64,000 bases of DNA. It comes from Doris montereyensis. Its lineage: Eukaryota; Mollusca; Gastropoda; Nudibranchia; Dorididae. Of this stretch, positions 37,901 to 52,900 are shown one piece after another (position 1 is the stretch's first letter; every line of letters starts with the position of its first letter). The stretch is from assembly GCA_037039925.1 (NCBI GenBank), contig JAXRKP010001260.1, positions 62,001 through 126,000 on the forward strand, given 5' to 3'. The notes under the pieces are model-generated. The model did no database searches. It saw nothing but the letters and a program-made list of their open reading frames with translations, and was not told the origin of the DNA. Position numbers and translations under genes: made by a program.

Positions 37901-40900
37901 CACAAAAATATTTACCACCGATCTGTTTCTGAAACAAGGGCAGATAATCTTTCACGCTAAACGCCCTATTCAGATAGGCTTTTTTTCAACTACTTCTTGT
38001 CGACCCTGTTTCAACTTCCCCGTCTCCTTTATACTCATGTCGGATGACACCTTTTTGATAACAGATACACGGAATATGTCACACAATTTCTGGCTGATGG
38101 AAGGCAGTATTCTGGACAATTCATCAAAAATAGATTGTTTGGAAAGAGTACATTGTGAGGATTCAAATGAGCACCAATTTGCCATACTTTAGACAAAATT
38201 TCTAGCTTTTATAGTGTACAACAGATGTGTGGAAGGTCAGGTCTGTATTGTTTCTAAAATATTCATTTCAAATCAATGAATCGACACTAAGCTACATTTG
38301 TGAAGGGAAGGAAGTGCTCCACCCAATATTTCAATAAGCTAGACTTGTCCAATTCTTGACAAAAATGGCTTCCTCAGGACACCCCTCCCTCCCTCCCCTT
38401 TTTTCCCTGTAAGATAATACAGTTCATTTTTTTTTCTGCCCTCTGATTTTCCTTTTTTCCAAATGATTTTCAGCCCAGAACAACCTTTCGATGTGTTCGG
38501 TCTGGGACAGCAGGCTCTAGCGTCAGGCGAGAAATGGGATAGGGTGGAAGATAAAATTCGCTATTTTACAGAAGAATGCGATCATCTTCAGGTTTGTAGG
38601 TCCTTATTCCACTGTTAGTGATAAGATGATAGCAGGATTATGGTACTAAATAGGTGAGAGCAGTAGAAGGTCATAGCTGCATAACAGTCGATAATTGTAT
38701 GTGGGGGTTTTTTCGCCTAAAAAGACTGGCAATTTGGTTTTCTGCCCATATCAGATGATACTGTAGTTTCATACAGTGCTTCCTATTGAGCACTGTTAAG
38801 TTTCATGATCGTCATTACACTCCTCAGTATTACACAAAACAATAGAAAAAATTATATGTATCCATATAAAAAGATAAGTGGCGTCGGTGGCCAAGCGGTT
38901 AGGCTGCTGGACTGGGGATCATGAGGTCCTGAATTTGAATCCTAGCAAAGCTGGGTCCGATGTTGTGTTCTTTGGGAAAGATACTTTAACACGCATTTCC
39001 CCCACTCTGCCCAGTTGCAAATGGGTAAAAGTACTAGCTTGGGAGTAAAAACCCTGCGTCCTGATGAGGAGTTGTCACCTGTTCCACTTCATGCTATTGA
39101 AACCAGGATAAATTCTGGCTCATGGGCCGTCACGGCCTTGAAGGAACTTTTATATAAAAAGATAAATAGAAGCGTAGTTCAAAGTAGGTTTAACATTTGT
39201 GAGTGATTGTAATACTGATGATGAGAGAGAATGTGCGTTCCATTTAAAATGGGACACATTTATCTTTTTTTTCCACTCAATTTTATCTAAAGCTGGCTGT
39301 CTAGGCCAAATGATATAACTGAAAAGTTTTTTCCAACTGTTTTTCTTTTTGATTTAGTTGTATATATATTTTATTTGTTTGTTTGTTGATTTTTTTGTCC
39401 AATATTGTTTGTACTCTCGATTTCTGAAAGATTATTATCCGACTCTAACCGTGTATAAGTGCACCACTGTAGCTTTTCGAGAAAATGGGAAAAACATAAT
39501 ACTGTGGTTATAAGACATCACAACTGCCAGAAAATGTGCAAATATGCCTCTTATTTGACATAAGATTATATCACCGTCAATCAGAAAATTTGCAAATATG
39601 CCTCTTGTTTGACATAAGATTATATCACCATCAATCAGAAAATTTGCTTTGCTATCACTGTCATGAGTTTGTATTATGGGGAATTAATAAACTTTATTTT
39701 ATGAGTTACCTGTGTTAGAGAGATTACAACATTTATGTTTACAACATACAACACTCTAGACAAACGTATTGATGGACTCAAAATCAACATTTCAAAGTAT
39801 ACAAACTTCATTATCATATCAAGATAATAATCAAAAGTGATACCAATCCAATAAATGTTATCTCTACAAAGGTGTATGTGTTCTTTTCTCTTGTTGAAAA
39901 TAAGGCAAAGCACAGCAGATGAATTGCGGTATCTAGTATCACTCACTTATGTCAGGTTGACTTCAGGAATTATTTTTACCACGTTGTTTCCTTGGGTGAC
40001 TGTTTTGCCTCGTCCCAGATAATGTCTAATACCCAATAAGTGTTGCAGTTGGGAATAAGGGGTGTTACCTTTCGTTGATGGGTCTTTCACCATCTCGTAA
40101 ATAGCTTGTTCAAATAAATGATATAAGTTCGAGATGCTCGATAAGATTAAAAAATATTCGTGTGGCCTATGAATTACCTTTTAAAGCATACATTCTATAC
40201 TGATGCCACTGGTTGCCTATGGCTTACCTTTAAAGCATATATTCTATTGTGATGCCATGGGTTGTCTTTGACTTACCTTTAAAGGATACATTCTATAGTG
40301 ATGCCACTGGTGGCCTACGATTCACCTTTAAGGCTTTCATTCTATCATCATGCCACGGGTTGTCTATGACTTACCTTTAAAGCATATATTCTATTGTGAT
40401 GCCACGGGTTGTCTATGACTTACCTTTCAAGCATACATTCTATAGTGATGCCACTGGTGGCCTATGATTCACCTATTAGGCATACATTCTATTGTGATGC
40501 CACTGATTGCCTATGACTTACCTTTAAAGCATACAATACATTCTATCGTGATGCCACTGGTAGCCTATGAATCACCTTAAAAGCATACATTCTATTGTGA
40601 TACCACTGGTTGCCTATGAATTACCTTAAAAGCATACATTCTATAGTGATGATACTGGTTGCCTATCAATCACCTTTAAAACATACATTCTATAGTGATG
40701 CCACTGGTTGCCTATGAGTCACCTTTAAAGCATAGGTTCTATCATGATGTCACTGGTTGTCTATGACTTACCTGTAAAGCATATATTCCATCGTGATGCT
40801 ACTGGTTGCCTATGAATCACCTTTAAAGCATACATTCTTTCATGATGCCACGGGTTGTGTATGACTGACCTTTCAAGCATACATTCTATCTTGATGCCAC

Positions 40901-43900
40901 TGGTTGCCTATAAATCACCCTTAAAGCATCAATTCTATCGTAATGCCGCTGGTTGCCTATGAATCACCTTTAAAGCATAAATTCTATCGTGATGCCACTG
41001 TTTGCCTATGAATCACCTTTAAAATATATATTCTATTGTGATACCACTGGTTACCTATGAGTCACCTTTAAAGCATACATACATTCTTTCATGATGCCAC
41101 AGGTAGTCTATGACTTACCTTTAAAGCATACATTCTATAGTGGTGCCACTGGTTGCCTATGAATCACCTTTTACAGCATATATTCTATCATGATACCACT
41201 GGTTGTCTATGAATCACCTTTAAAGCATATATTCTATCATGATACCACTGGTTGCCTATGAATCACCTTTTACAGCATATATTCTATCATGATACCACTG
41301 GTTGCCTATGAATCACCTTTTACAGCATATATTCTATCATGATACCACTGGTTGTCTATGAATCACCTTTAAAGCATATATTCTATCATGATGCCACTGG
41401 TTGCCTATGAATCACCTTTTACAGCATATATTCTATCATGATACCACTGGTTGTCTATGAATCACCTTTAAAGCATATATTCTATCGTGATGCCACTAGT
41501 TGCCTATGAATCACCTTTAAAGCATACATTCTTTCATGATGCCACGGGTTGTCTATGACTGACCTTTCAAGCATACATTCGATCGTGATGTCACTGGTTG
41601 CCTATAAATCATCTTTAAAGCACACATTCAATCGTAGCCGTGACTGGTTGTCTATGACTTACCTTTAAAACATACATTCTATCGGATGCTGCTGGTTGCC
41701 TATGACTTACCTTTAAAACATACATTCTATCATGATGCTACTGGTTGCCTATGACTTACCTTTAAAAACGTACATTCTACGGATGCCACTGGTTGCCTAT
41801 GAATCACCTTTAAAGCATAATTCTATCATTGATGCCACTGGTTGCCTATGAATCACCTTTAAAGCATACATTCTATGATGCCACTGGTTGCCTATGAATC
41901 TACCTTTAAAGCATACATTCTTTCATGATGCCACAGGTTGTCTATGATTAATTTAAAGCATACTGTTCTATGCATTGATGCCACTGTTTGTCTATGAATC
42001 ACCTCAAAGCATACATTTTTATCATGATGCCACTGGTTGCCTATTACTTACCTTTTAAAGCTATTCTATCCTGATGCCACTGATTGTCTATGACTTACCC
42101 TTTAAAGCATATATTCTATCTGATGCCACTGATTGTCTATGACACATTCTTTTAACTTTAAAGCATACATTTTATCATGATGCCACTGGTTGCCTATGAC
42201 TTACCTTTAAAGCTTACATTCTATCCTGATGCCACTGATTGTCTATGACTTACCCTTAAAGCATATATTCTATCCTGATGCCACTGATTGTCTATGACCT
42301 ACCTTTAACTTTTTAAAGCATACATTCTATCGTGATGCCACTGGTTGCCTATGAATCACCTTTAAAGCTACATTCTATCCTGATGCCACTGATTGTCTAT
42401 GACTTACCCTTAAAGCATACATTCTATCCTGATGCCACTGATTGTCTATGACTTACCCTTAAAGCATATATTCTATCATGATGCCACTGGTTGTCTATGA
42501 CCTACCTTTAACTTTAAAGCATACATTCTATCGTGATGCTACTGGTGGCCTATGAATCACCTTTAAACATACATTCTATCGTGATGCCACTAGTTGTCTA
42601 TGAATCACCTTTAAAGCATACATTCTATCGTGATATCGCTAGTTGTCTATGAATACGCCTTTAAAGCATACATTCTATCGTGATGCCACTGGTTGTCTAT
42701 GAATCACCTTTAAAGCATACATTCTATCGTGATGCCCATAGTTGTCTATGAATCACCTTTAAAGCATACATTCATTGTGATGCCCTAGTATCCTATGAAT
42801 CACCTTTATAGCATACATTCTATCGTGATTCCACTGGTTACCTATGAATCACCTTTATAGCATACATTCTATCGTGATTCCACTGGTTGTCCTATGAATC
42901 ACCTTTAAAGCATACATTCTATCGTGATATCGCCCTAGTTGTCTATGAATCACCTAAAGCTATACATTCTATCGTGATTCCACTGGTTGTCTATGAATCA
43001 GCTTTAAAGCATACATTCTATCGTGATGCCCATAGTTGTCTATGAATCACCTTTAAAACATACTTCTATTGTGATGCCATAGTATCCTATGAATCACCTT
43101 TTTAGCATACATTCTATCGTGATTCCACCAAGTTACCTATGAATCACCTTTATAGCATACATTCTATCGTGATTCCACTGGTTACCTATGAATCACCTTT
43201 TAAAAGCACACATTCTATCGTGATGCTGCCACTGGTTGTCTATGACTTACCTTTAAAGGATACATTCTATTGTGATGCCACTGGTTGCCTGAATCACCTT
43301 TAAAGCATACATTCATTGTGGGGCCACTGATTGCCTATGAATCACCTTTAAAGCATACATTCAATAGTGATGCCACTGATTTTGCCTATGACTTAGCTTG
43401 AAAGCATAATTCTATAGTGATACCACTGGTTGCCTATGAATCACCTTTAAAGCATACATTCTATAGTGATGCCATGGTTTGTCTATAAAACACCTTTAAA
43501 GTATACATTTTATAGTGGTGCCATGGTTTGTCTATGAATCACCTTTAAAGCGTGCATTCTATCGTGATGCCATGGTTTGCCTATGAATCATTTTTTAAAG
43601 CATACATTCTATCGATGATGCCACTGGTTGCCTATGAATCATCTTTAAAGCATACATTCCTACAGTGATGCCACTGGTTGTCTTTGAATCACCTTTAAAG
43701 CATACATTCTAGTGATGCCACTGGTTGCCTATGAATCACCTTTTAAAGCATACATTCTTTCATGATGCCACGGGTTGTCTATGACTGACCTTTAAAGCAT
43801 ACAGTCTATCTTGATGCTACTGGTTGTCTATGACTTACCTAAAGCATACAGTCTATCATGATGCCACTGGTTGCCTATTGAATCACTTTTTAAAGCACAC

Positions 43901-46900
43901 ATTCTATCGTGATGCACTGGGTGCCTATGAATTACCTTTAAAGCATACATTCTATCAGCGATGCCAATGGTTACCTATGAATCACCTTTAAAGCATACAT
44001 TCTATCGCGGTGCCACTGGCTGTCAATGAATCACCTTTAAAGCATACATTGTATAGTGATGCTACTGGTTGTCTGTGAATCACCTTTAAAACATACAATC
44101 TGTAGAGATGCCACTGATTGCCTACGATAACCCTTAAAGGATACATTCTATCGTGATGCCACTGATTATTATGAATCACCTTTAAGGCATACATTCTATA
44201 GTGATGCCACTGGATGCCTATGAATCACCTTTAAAGCATACATTTTATAGTGATGCCACTGGTTGACTATGAATCGCCTTTAAAGCATACATTCTATTTG
44301 TGATGCCACTGGTTGTTTATGACTTACCTTAAAGCATACATTCCATAGTGATGCCACAGGTTGCCTATGAATCATCGTTAAAGCATCCATTCTATCGTGA
44401 TGCCACTGGTTGCCTATGAATCACCTTTAAAGCATACATTCTATTGTGATGCCCTAGTATCCTATGAATCACCTTTATAGCATACATTCTATCGTGAGTT
44501 CCACTGGTTACCTATGAATCACCTTTATAGCATACATTCTATCGTGATTCCACTGGTTGTCTATGAATCACCTTTAAAGCATACATTCATCGTGATATCG
44601 CTTAGTTGTCTATGAATCACCTTAAAAAGCATACATTCTATCGTGATTCCACTGGTTGTCTATGAATCAGCTTTAAAGCATACATTCTATCGTGATGCCC
44701 ATAGTTGTCTATGAATCACCTTTAAAACATACATTCTATTGTGATGCCCATAGTATCCTATGAATCACCTTTATAGCATACATTCTATCGTGATTCCACT
44801 GGTTACCTATGAATCACCTTTATAGCATACATTCTATCGTGATTCCACTGGTTACCTATGAATCACCTTTAAAGCACTACATTCTATCGTGATGCCACTG
44901 GTTGTCTATGACTTACCTTTAAAGGATACATTCTATTGTGATGCCACTGGTTGCCTATGAATCACCTTTAAAGCATACATTCTATTGTGAGGCCACTGAT
45001 TGCCTATGAATCACCTTTAAAGCATACATTCAATAGTGATGCCACTGGTTGCCTATGACTTAGCTTGAAAGCATAATTCTATAGTGATACCACTGGTTGC
45101 CTATGAATCACCTTTAAAGCATACATTCTATAGTGATGCCATGGTTTGTCTATAAAACACCTTTAAAGTATACATTTTATAGTGGTGCCATGGTTTGTCT
45201 ATGAATCACCTTTAAAGCGTGCATTCTATCGTGATGCCATGGTTTGCCTATGAATCATTTTTAAAGCATACATTCTATCGTGATGCCACTGGTTGCCTAT
45301 GAATCATCTTTAAAGCATACATTCTACAGTGATACCACTGGTTGTCTTTGAATCACCTTTAAAGCATACACATTCTAGTGATGCCACTGGTTGCCTATGA
45401 ATCACCTTTAAAGCACACATTCTTTCATGATGCCGGTTGTCTATGACTGACCTTTTAAAGCATACAGTCTATCTTGATGCTACTGGTTGTCTATGACTTA
45501 CCTTTAAAGCATACAGTCTATCATGATGCCACTGGTTGCCTATGAATCACTTTTAAAGCACACATTCTATCGTGATGCCACTGGGTGCCTATGAATTACC
45601 TTTAAAGCATACATTCTATCGCGATGCCAATGGTTGCCTATGAATCACCTTTAAAGCATACATTCTATCGGTGCCACTGGTTGTCAATGAATCACTTTAA
45701 AGCATACATTGTATAGTGATGCTACTGGTTGTCTGTGAATCAATTTTAAAACATACAATCTGTAGAGATGCCACTGATTGCCTACGATAACCCTTAAAGG
45801 ATACATTCTATCGTGATGCCACTGATTATTATGAATCACCTTTAAGGCATACATTCTATAGTGATGCCACTGGATGCCTATGAATCACCTTTAAAGCATA
45901 CATTTTATAGTGATGCCACTGGTTGACTATGAATCGCCTTTAAAGCATACATTCTATTTGTGATGCCACTGGTTGTTTATGACTTACCTTTAAAGCATAC
46001 ATTCCATAGTGATGCCATGGGTTGCCTATGAATCATCGTTAAAGCATCCATTCTATCGTGATGCCACTGGTTGCCTATGAATCACCTTTAAAGCATACAT
46101 TCTATTGTGCTGCCACTGGTTGCCTATGAATTGCCTTTAAGTGTTATTTTCTTAAAGTTACAAGCAATTTTTGCTACGCAGTCAGTAATAGGAGGATATT
46201 TGTTGGTATTTTAAAAGCAAAAATATATTAGATTAGACAATCATATAGCTCACGGTGCAATGCTGTCAAATCTTCCTCCCTGACATTCGTTCTCACCATG
46301 TAGGTCTAGGCACACTATTTTTCTAATTATGTAATGGGTGTGAAACATTGTATTCACATTCCGATACGGGTAGGCTGATTTTTTTCATGGCTACCGATAA
46401 TATCATTATTGTCATGAGCACTCTTATTCATTGAGTTTTTATTTTGTTTGAGGCTCTTTTGTTTGAGGCTCTTTTTGTTTGTTCACTCTCCCTCTCTTTA
46501 TCTGATAGTTCAAATTCACCCACTCAAACCAATATGGCGACGTTTCTCCTGTAAAAATGAACCGAAGAAAGCACTCACGAAAAAATCCCCTGTCCCCATC
46601 ATTTAAACTAACATCCAATATTCATAAACTTTATTCAGAGGCATATTGTCTCAATCATCGTGTGTTTTGAAAACTACCTTTCTTCAAGCAGTGGAAACTA
46701 TCAACATTCAAGTAATCTATTCATCTTCTTGGCTGAGTTGTGCATGCGCTGATTAACAAAGATAAATTGATAAACATGCTGTCGCTAATTGCCGTTCCAT
46801 TATCGCCAGGGGAAAATACGATTGCAATACAATCGATGGCCTCTCAAAAGGCCAAGGGAAAAGGTTAAGAATGCTATCATAGCACAACCTGAGGCCTCTG

Positions 46901-49900
46901 GATAGTGAAAAGTTCTAAAGTTGGAATCGACACCCAACCAGTGGCCCCAGGATGGCCTTTTGCCAAAAGTGCTATTCTTGGGCCATCGGTGGCCTTAGGG
47001 ATGCACTCCTTCAATGTTTCCTTTGTGGTTTTGTTTGCGCTAAAGACGATGATAGCCAACAGGAGAAGACTAGATGTATTTCAATTCACTTTGAGCAATT
47101 GAGTATCCACATTATCGAAATTGTGTAATAATCAATATTCAATGCTTCTACTTTTTTTGTTTTTGTTTTCTTTTGTTATATAATCTATCACTGGAGTATA
47201 TAAGATGGATAACTTTATTCATACCTTAGAATCTTTGAAAAGATAAGAAAACTCACATCTAGTAAGAATTTTGTAACACTTATGTTGTATTTTAGATATG
47301 TTTATTTTTCTTACTGGACATGTTTTTCTGTAAGACTGAGATCTTTGTTTTGTGTTTTTGCTTTTCAACAGGGGTTCAAGTTATTAATTGACAGCCATAA
47401 TGCATTTGGAGGCGTAGCTTCTACAATCTCAACATATCTTGCAGATGAATTCTGCAACAAAGCGAACTTGTGTTTCTCACTGACACCTGCAAACCCTCCT
47501 GATGAAGTATTTTTAATGTGTATTTTGCTTTTTGTTTTTCTTTTTCTTCTGAAAGGATTTTGACTTTCAAATGTTCCAGACATTTTGATTTCTGGTGATT
47601 GATGACACTTTCGGCCACCCTAAGTTTGTTTTTGTGTAGCTGTCATTTTTTGTGTAGCCACCCCCAAGTTCGTTTTTGATATGTTGCAATGTTTTGTATG
47701 AAAAAAAAAACAACCTTTTTTAAATAATAAAAATTTCATAGTAGGCATATTTCATAATGAATTAGTCTAAAGCACAGACATAGAAAGAGATCTTTCCACC
47801 TGAGTTACGATTTTATCCTGCCAGCTGCCAGCTTGGATTTCCTAGGAAACTCTTTACTTCACCTCAACAGTTTAAGGCTATTCTATATTGAAAAAGGCTA
47901 GATTTCCAAAATCAGCCTCTAGATCATCCTAGAACTACAAATGACAGTCAAAGTGAACACCAAATGCCAAATTATGAACTAAGTAGTGAAGATGAGAGCT
48001 CAACAATTGGCCAATTTTTCCTAACCAACTTAACCTGGGTCGAATTTACATGAACAATGTTATGATGCGTAAGGCCCTACCACATTGTGGCTCATACAGT
48101 TGTCTTACATGTAGGTCAGATGTTGGTCCTGCGATGACATAGTAGTGTAATACGGACTGACACCCAGTTTGATTGTCTCATTCGGAAAATTTGAAGGTAT
48201 GTCATACGCATGAGCATATCAAGAATTGTCAACAAAAAACTAAAAATGGCAGTATACAACATAGTTTATGGTCCTACTGTCCTCCATGGCAGTCAAACCT
48301 AGATGTTGGATAATAGGGAATACAGTAGAGTACATGCAGCTGAAATGAAATATCTCAGAAGTGTAGTATGGAAAACAAAAAAGAGAGAAAATCAGAAACA
48401 CACCAATAAGAGATCAAACCAAAAGCAGATGGCATTAAAACTAAGATGGAAATAATCAATTGAGATGGTTTGGGCATGTAAACAGAATGAACGAAAAGAG
48501 AATAGCTAAATCAGTGTACAAGGCTAAAACTGAAGGTAACAGACCAAAGGCAACCTGGGAGAAAATGGAAAGAAGATATAAAAGAGGTAACTAAAGCAAT
48601 GAAATTTAACTTTCACAGAAGGAAACAAAAAATGTCAGAACAGGGTAGCCTGGAGAAGGAACATTTCAGGCATCTATAAACCCACACACCAGAAGGTAGA
48701 ATGAGAACTGATGAAGAAAAAAAGAAAGAAAATGCTCACTGCACATGTAAACTTCTAAAGTCAGAACATGCGAACAGGGAAATAACATTAACAGCTTATT
48801 CAGTACCATGCAAAACATTGAGGGCCCTATGAACTGTATCGCTCTTTCTTTCGTTTTTGAACTGACAATCCAAAATTTTAAATAGGAAAATATGACGAGA
48901 TTTGAATTGGATATCAAGAACGGAAAAGGCTGTGTTTTCTATTATTTCAATTTTAGATTGAATCAAGTGAGAAAAACGGGCTGATGAACTGAATATAGAT
49001 TTAATATTAAATTTGTCGGGTTTAAGAGAACTGATTTCGTTGTCAATTATTGAAAAAGGAAAGATCAAATGATAAACGGATTGAAAAAAATCAGTGCATA
49101 GTCAAAACTTTGGCTTTGATAATCACAATAAAAAATCACTAAGATTAAATAACTGTCCTACACCAATGTAAAGGGTAATACTAAGATATGGACTGCAGTA
49201 AATAAGCCAGGTCTGGCCCAGAGACAGTAATTTTGATACACAAGATTTCGCGCAGATGAGGATCACAGCCAAGTCTTCGCACGGTTCGGTTCATAACTGA
49301 AAATATCTTCTTGCAAAAAGTATGTCGAGGCAAATATGCTCAGCATTTTCGCAGCAATTATTCGAATATCTTGAAATCTGCCTTTATCCAGCTGGCAGTA
49401 ATAGTTGACAGGAGGAGCTGTTGGCATGGGGCCGACTGCAACACTTGTCACACTGTAGCTCAATGAGCTCGAGCTGTAGGTGGTCTGGAGTATTATCAGG
49501 GTTCACAGAGAAAGGAGATGGAAAAAAAGTGATCTCCTTTTTCAATAGCTACAAAATTCTGAAATGCTGTTGAAGCTCCTCAGCCAGAGATGAGATGTCT
49601 GCTGCATGTTTCTCAATTGCACACTGATATTGTTCTCTGGAAAACTGGTCATTGTGTTCTGCAGCGATGAGAAATGTGTGGTATTGGGCTGCTGTTGTGA
49701 CAGATGCCTTTGGAAAAGTTGCAGCTTGGTCCCAAAAGGCTTTGATGAGTGAATACAGTTTTTCTTACCACTGCATTTTGCCCATGAAATCTTGTGTTCA
49801 GTGCGTTTAGATGTTGTGTTATGTTAACTAAAAATCCAAAAAGAAGCCAGCCAAGCAGGTTCAGATAGTTTTTGCATCGCTTGTCCTTTTTTGTCCGGAA

Positions 49901-52900
49901 TTATCTGATTTCTTTCCTTTTAAAGATGGGCTGGAAACATTCACACAAGAGTTGCATAGCTTAAAGTGAGGCCACACGGGTCTGCTGTCATCTTGTGGTG
50001 AAATTTTACAAAATACCTTTTTTGAACATGTGTATTTTATATTGTGGTTAACAGTAGTGTTGTTGGGCCGCATGTTATTGATTTTATGACAGAGGCTGCG
50101 GGCCGGTGGAAATTTGATCACGGGTCGGACTTTGGACATGCCTGACCCTCACGTAGGACCAACACGTTGGATCTTGTTTTAGCCGGGTTAAATGTATGTA
50201 GGATGTATGACAGGCATGTATGTCTGTGTGGTAGGGCCTATAGAAATGGGTCTTCAAACTTATTTTAAACTGTAATTTGACTTTTGACTAGTTTTACCAT
50301 TCTAAGTGAACACAATGATAGTTTAGTATGTTTACTGTGTGTTTATATATCTAGATCTGAGTCTAGACGTGAAATTTTACGTCTTTTTTCAGGCCAGCAG
50401 GTGGGTTTTATTTCTAGAATCCAGGTTTAAATTATAAAGCTGAAAGCCATATTAGGGAAAAGATAGACTAAGATGATATAGGACTAAACTTAGTGATAAT
50501 ATCAATGATGGAAATCCTTTTTCACATTGGTATTACCTTTCTTTGTTATATTTCATTTTACCTGTTGCTCTTCGACATCCTGGCTGAACTATCCTGCGAC
50601 AGCAAGCTCTGAACGAAACATGTGGCATTGACACCGGACTCATGCCTGCGCCCCAGCCCCTTTGTTCTCCTCTTAAGCTTTGTGCTTATGTGTTTTGTTA
50701 CAAAGAAATTGCTTTCAGGTTCAAATTCCTCGTGTTAATCTCGTAATCTTTTCATCTTCTTTTTGGAGAACGAATCGGAGGAAGAGGTAGAGGAGGAGGT
50801 AGTAACAAGTAACATTGAAACTTAGTCTATTTTGAAACCTCATGACTATGTCTCCCTTTTCCACTTTTTCGCAGAAAGTGAAAAAGCACAAAAAGAATAA
50901 ACAAGAAGAAAAGGCATCATCGTTTATACACATTTCATTCAATTTTTACTTTTTTCTTCACCAGACAGTCAGAGAAAGATCATCAAGGATCCTAAACAGT
51001 GCCCTTAGTTTGTACAATATTTGCAACACATCTTCATTGTACGTTCCTTTGTCTCTTGCTTCATCTTTATGGAAAAGTGTAGGACCACCTGTTACCATGC
51101 CATATTTAACGCATAAAGGTAGTTTTCCTTTATGCTTGAACAGAGATAATATAATTACTTTCTTTTATTTCTGCAATCATAGTTTTCTTTATTATACCAT
51201 TGATTGGTCTTTAAGGTGGGAAAATCATTGAGTAAATCCAAACAAGAGCCTATTGCATCCATGCTTATTTACATTGTGGCGTCGGTGGCTGAATAGTTAG
51301 GGCTGTCGGACTGGGGATCAGTGAGGTCCCGAGTTTAAATCCTAACAAAGCCAGGTCCGACATTGTGTTCCCTTGCGAAAGACACTAAACACGCATTTCC
51401 CCTCTCTACCCAGGTGCAAATGAGTACAAGCACTAGCTTGGGAATAAAAACTTGTGTCAGACTAACGTCCTGGCGGAAGTGATTATTCTCACTTATTCCG
51501 TTTCACGCTATAGAAACCGGGATAAGCTCCGGCTCTATGGGCCTTAAGTGTCTTGATTGAACTTTACTTTATTTACATTCAATGTTCATTGCCATTTGTA
51601 TATTCCAAGAAGTAAATGTTAATGGTAATAGGGCTTCAATGTGATAGAGTAGCATACAAGATATACAAGCTAGAGGAAGACAGAATAAGATTACTAAAGA
51701 AAAATCATCCAAAGACAGAGAACTTGAAGAACTTGATGAGAAATGAAAAACACTTAGAAAGAAAGAAAGCAAGATAGCTTTGAAAAAATTAGAATACATA
51801 GAACTCAACAAGACTGAAACAGAAAAGAAGAATGAAAGTCCAGAAGAAAGAAAAAAAAGCAAAGATCGAAGAAGTGAATGGGAAAGGAAAAGGCCCAAAA
51901 GAAACCTACAAATATTGAAAGAGAAAGAAAATCTCCTGTATTTTAAGGAAATGGGTCAAATAACAAATGACAAAGAAGAGATAATAGATGTATGCTACAA
52001 GTATTGTGATAAATTTGTAGAAAAGCCGGTGAGCTAAAAACATTAAACCCAGACACAGATGTAATACCACCATTTACTGAACATGAAATAGAAGATGTCA
52101 TGAATAAGATGAAGCATAGAAAAACTTCAGGATATAATGGCATCACATGTGATATACTCAACTTAGGGGAACCAAAGTGTTAACGTCCCTAGTGAACATT
52201 TTCAATCAAATTATCGAATCGAAAGAAATACTAGAAATATGTCAAGAAGCAAACATAATATCATCCTATTAAAAAAAGGTGATCCAAGAGACATTAAGAA
52301 CTACAGACCTATTCCCATACATACAAATTGTTTACAAAACTGATTCAAAATAGAATGGAGAAAATACTTGAGGAAAATCAACCAAATGCAGCCGGCAGTG
52401 ATTTAGAAAAGGATTTTCTACAGAATATCACCTCAGAGCTGTAGTAAAAAATTGAAAAATCAAGCAAATATTGTCTACCTCTCTCTCTTGACTGTGAGAA
52501 AGCACTTGATTCAATAGAACATTTTACAATTCTTGAAGCCATGCGAAAGACCAATGTAAACGCATAAGTCTATAATATATGAGATCTGTCCCTAAATGAT
52601 GAAACGCATGCTTCTTTTGTATCCTTATAAATTTTGGACAAATAGAAAAGCTCATGTCACGCACTTGATCTAAACAAAGATTTTCATTCTTCGTCCAAAA
52701 AGCATAGCATAGGGTTCGATTATTTATAATGTATGCGTTTAGACAGTTTCACCGACTATAAGTACAATTGCTAGAAAACATATGTATGAATAGGCATCTG
52801 CCAGAATAGTACACCTAGACAGTCATGTATCAGAAAAATTCAAGATCAAGTGCGCTCCAACCCTATCTCTCCAAAGCTATTTACGACAGCCCAAGAAGAA

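Noticed and set aside
43988..44194. 68-residue open frame in the right array
   Set aside because: It is a translation of the 49-bp repeat in one frame and is not kept in neighbouring units.
15190..46138. CRISPR-like array
   Set aside because: Units are about 49 bp repeated end to end with no unique spacers, and the genome is eukaryotic with introns; it is a minisatellite.
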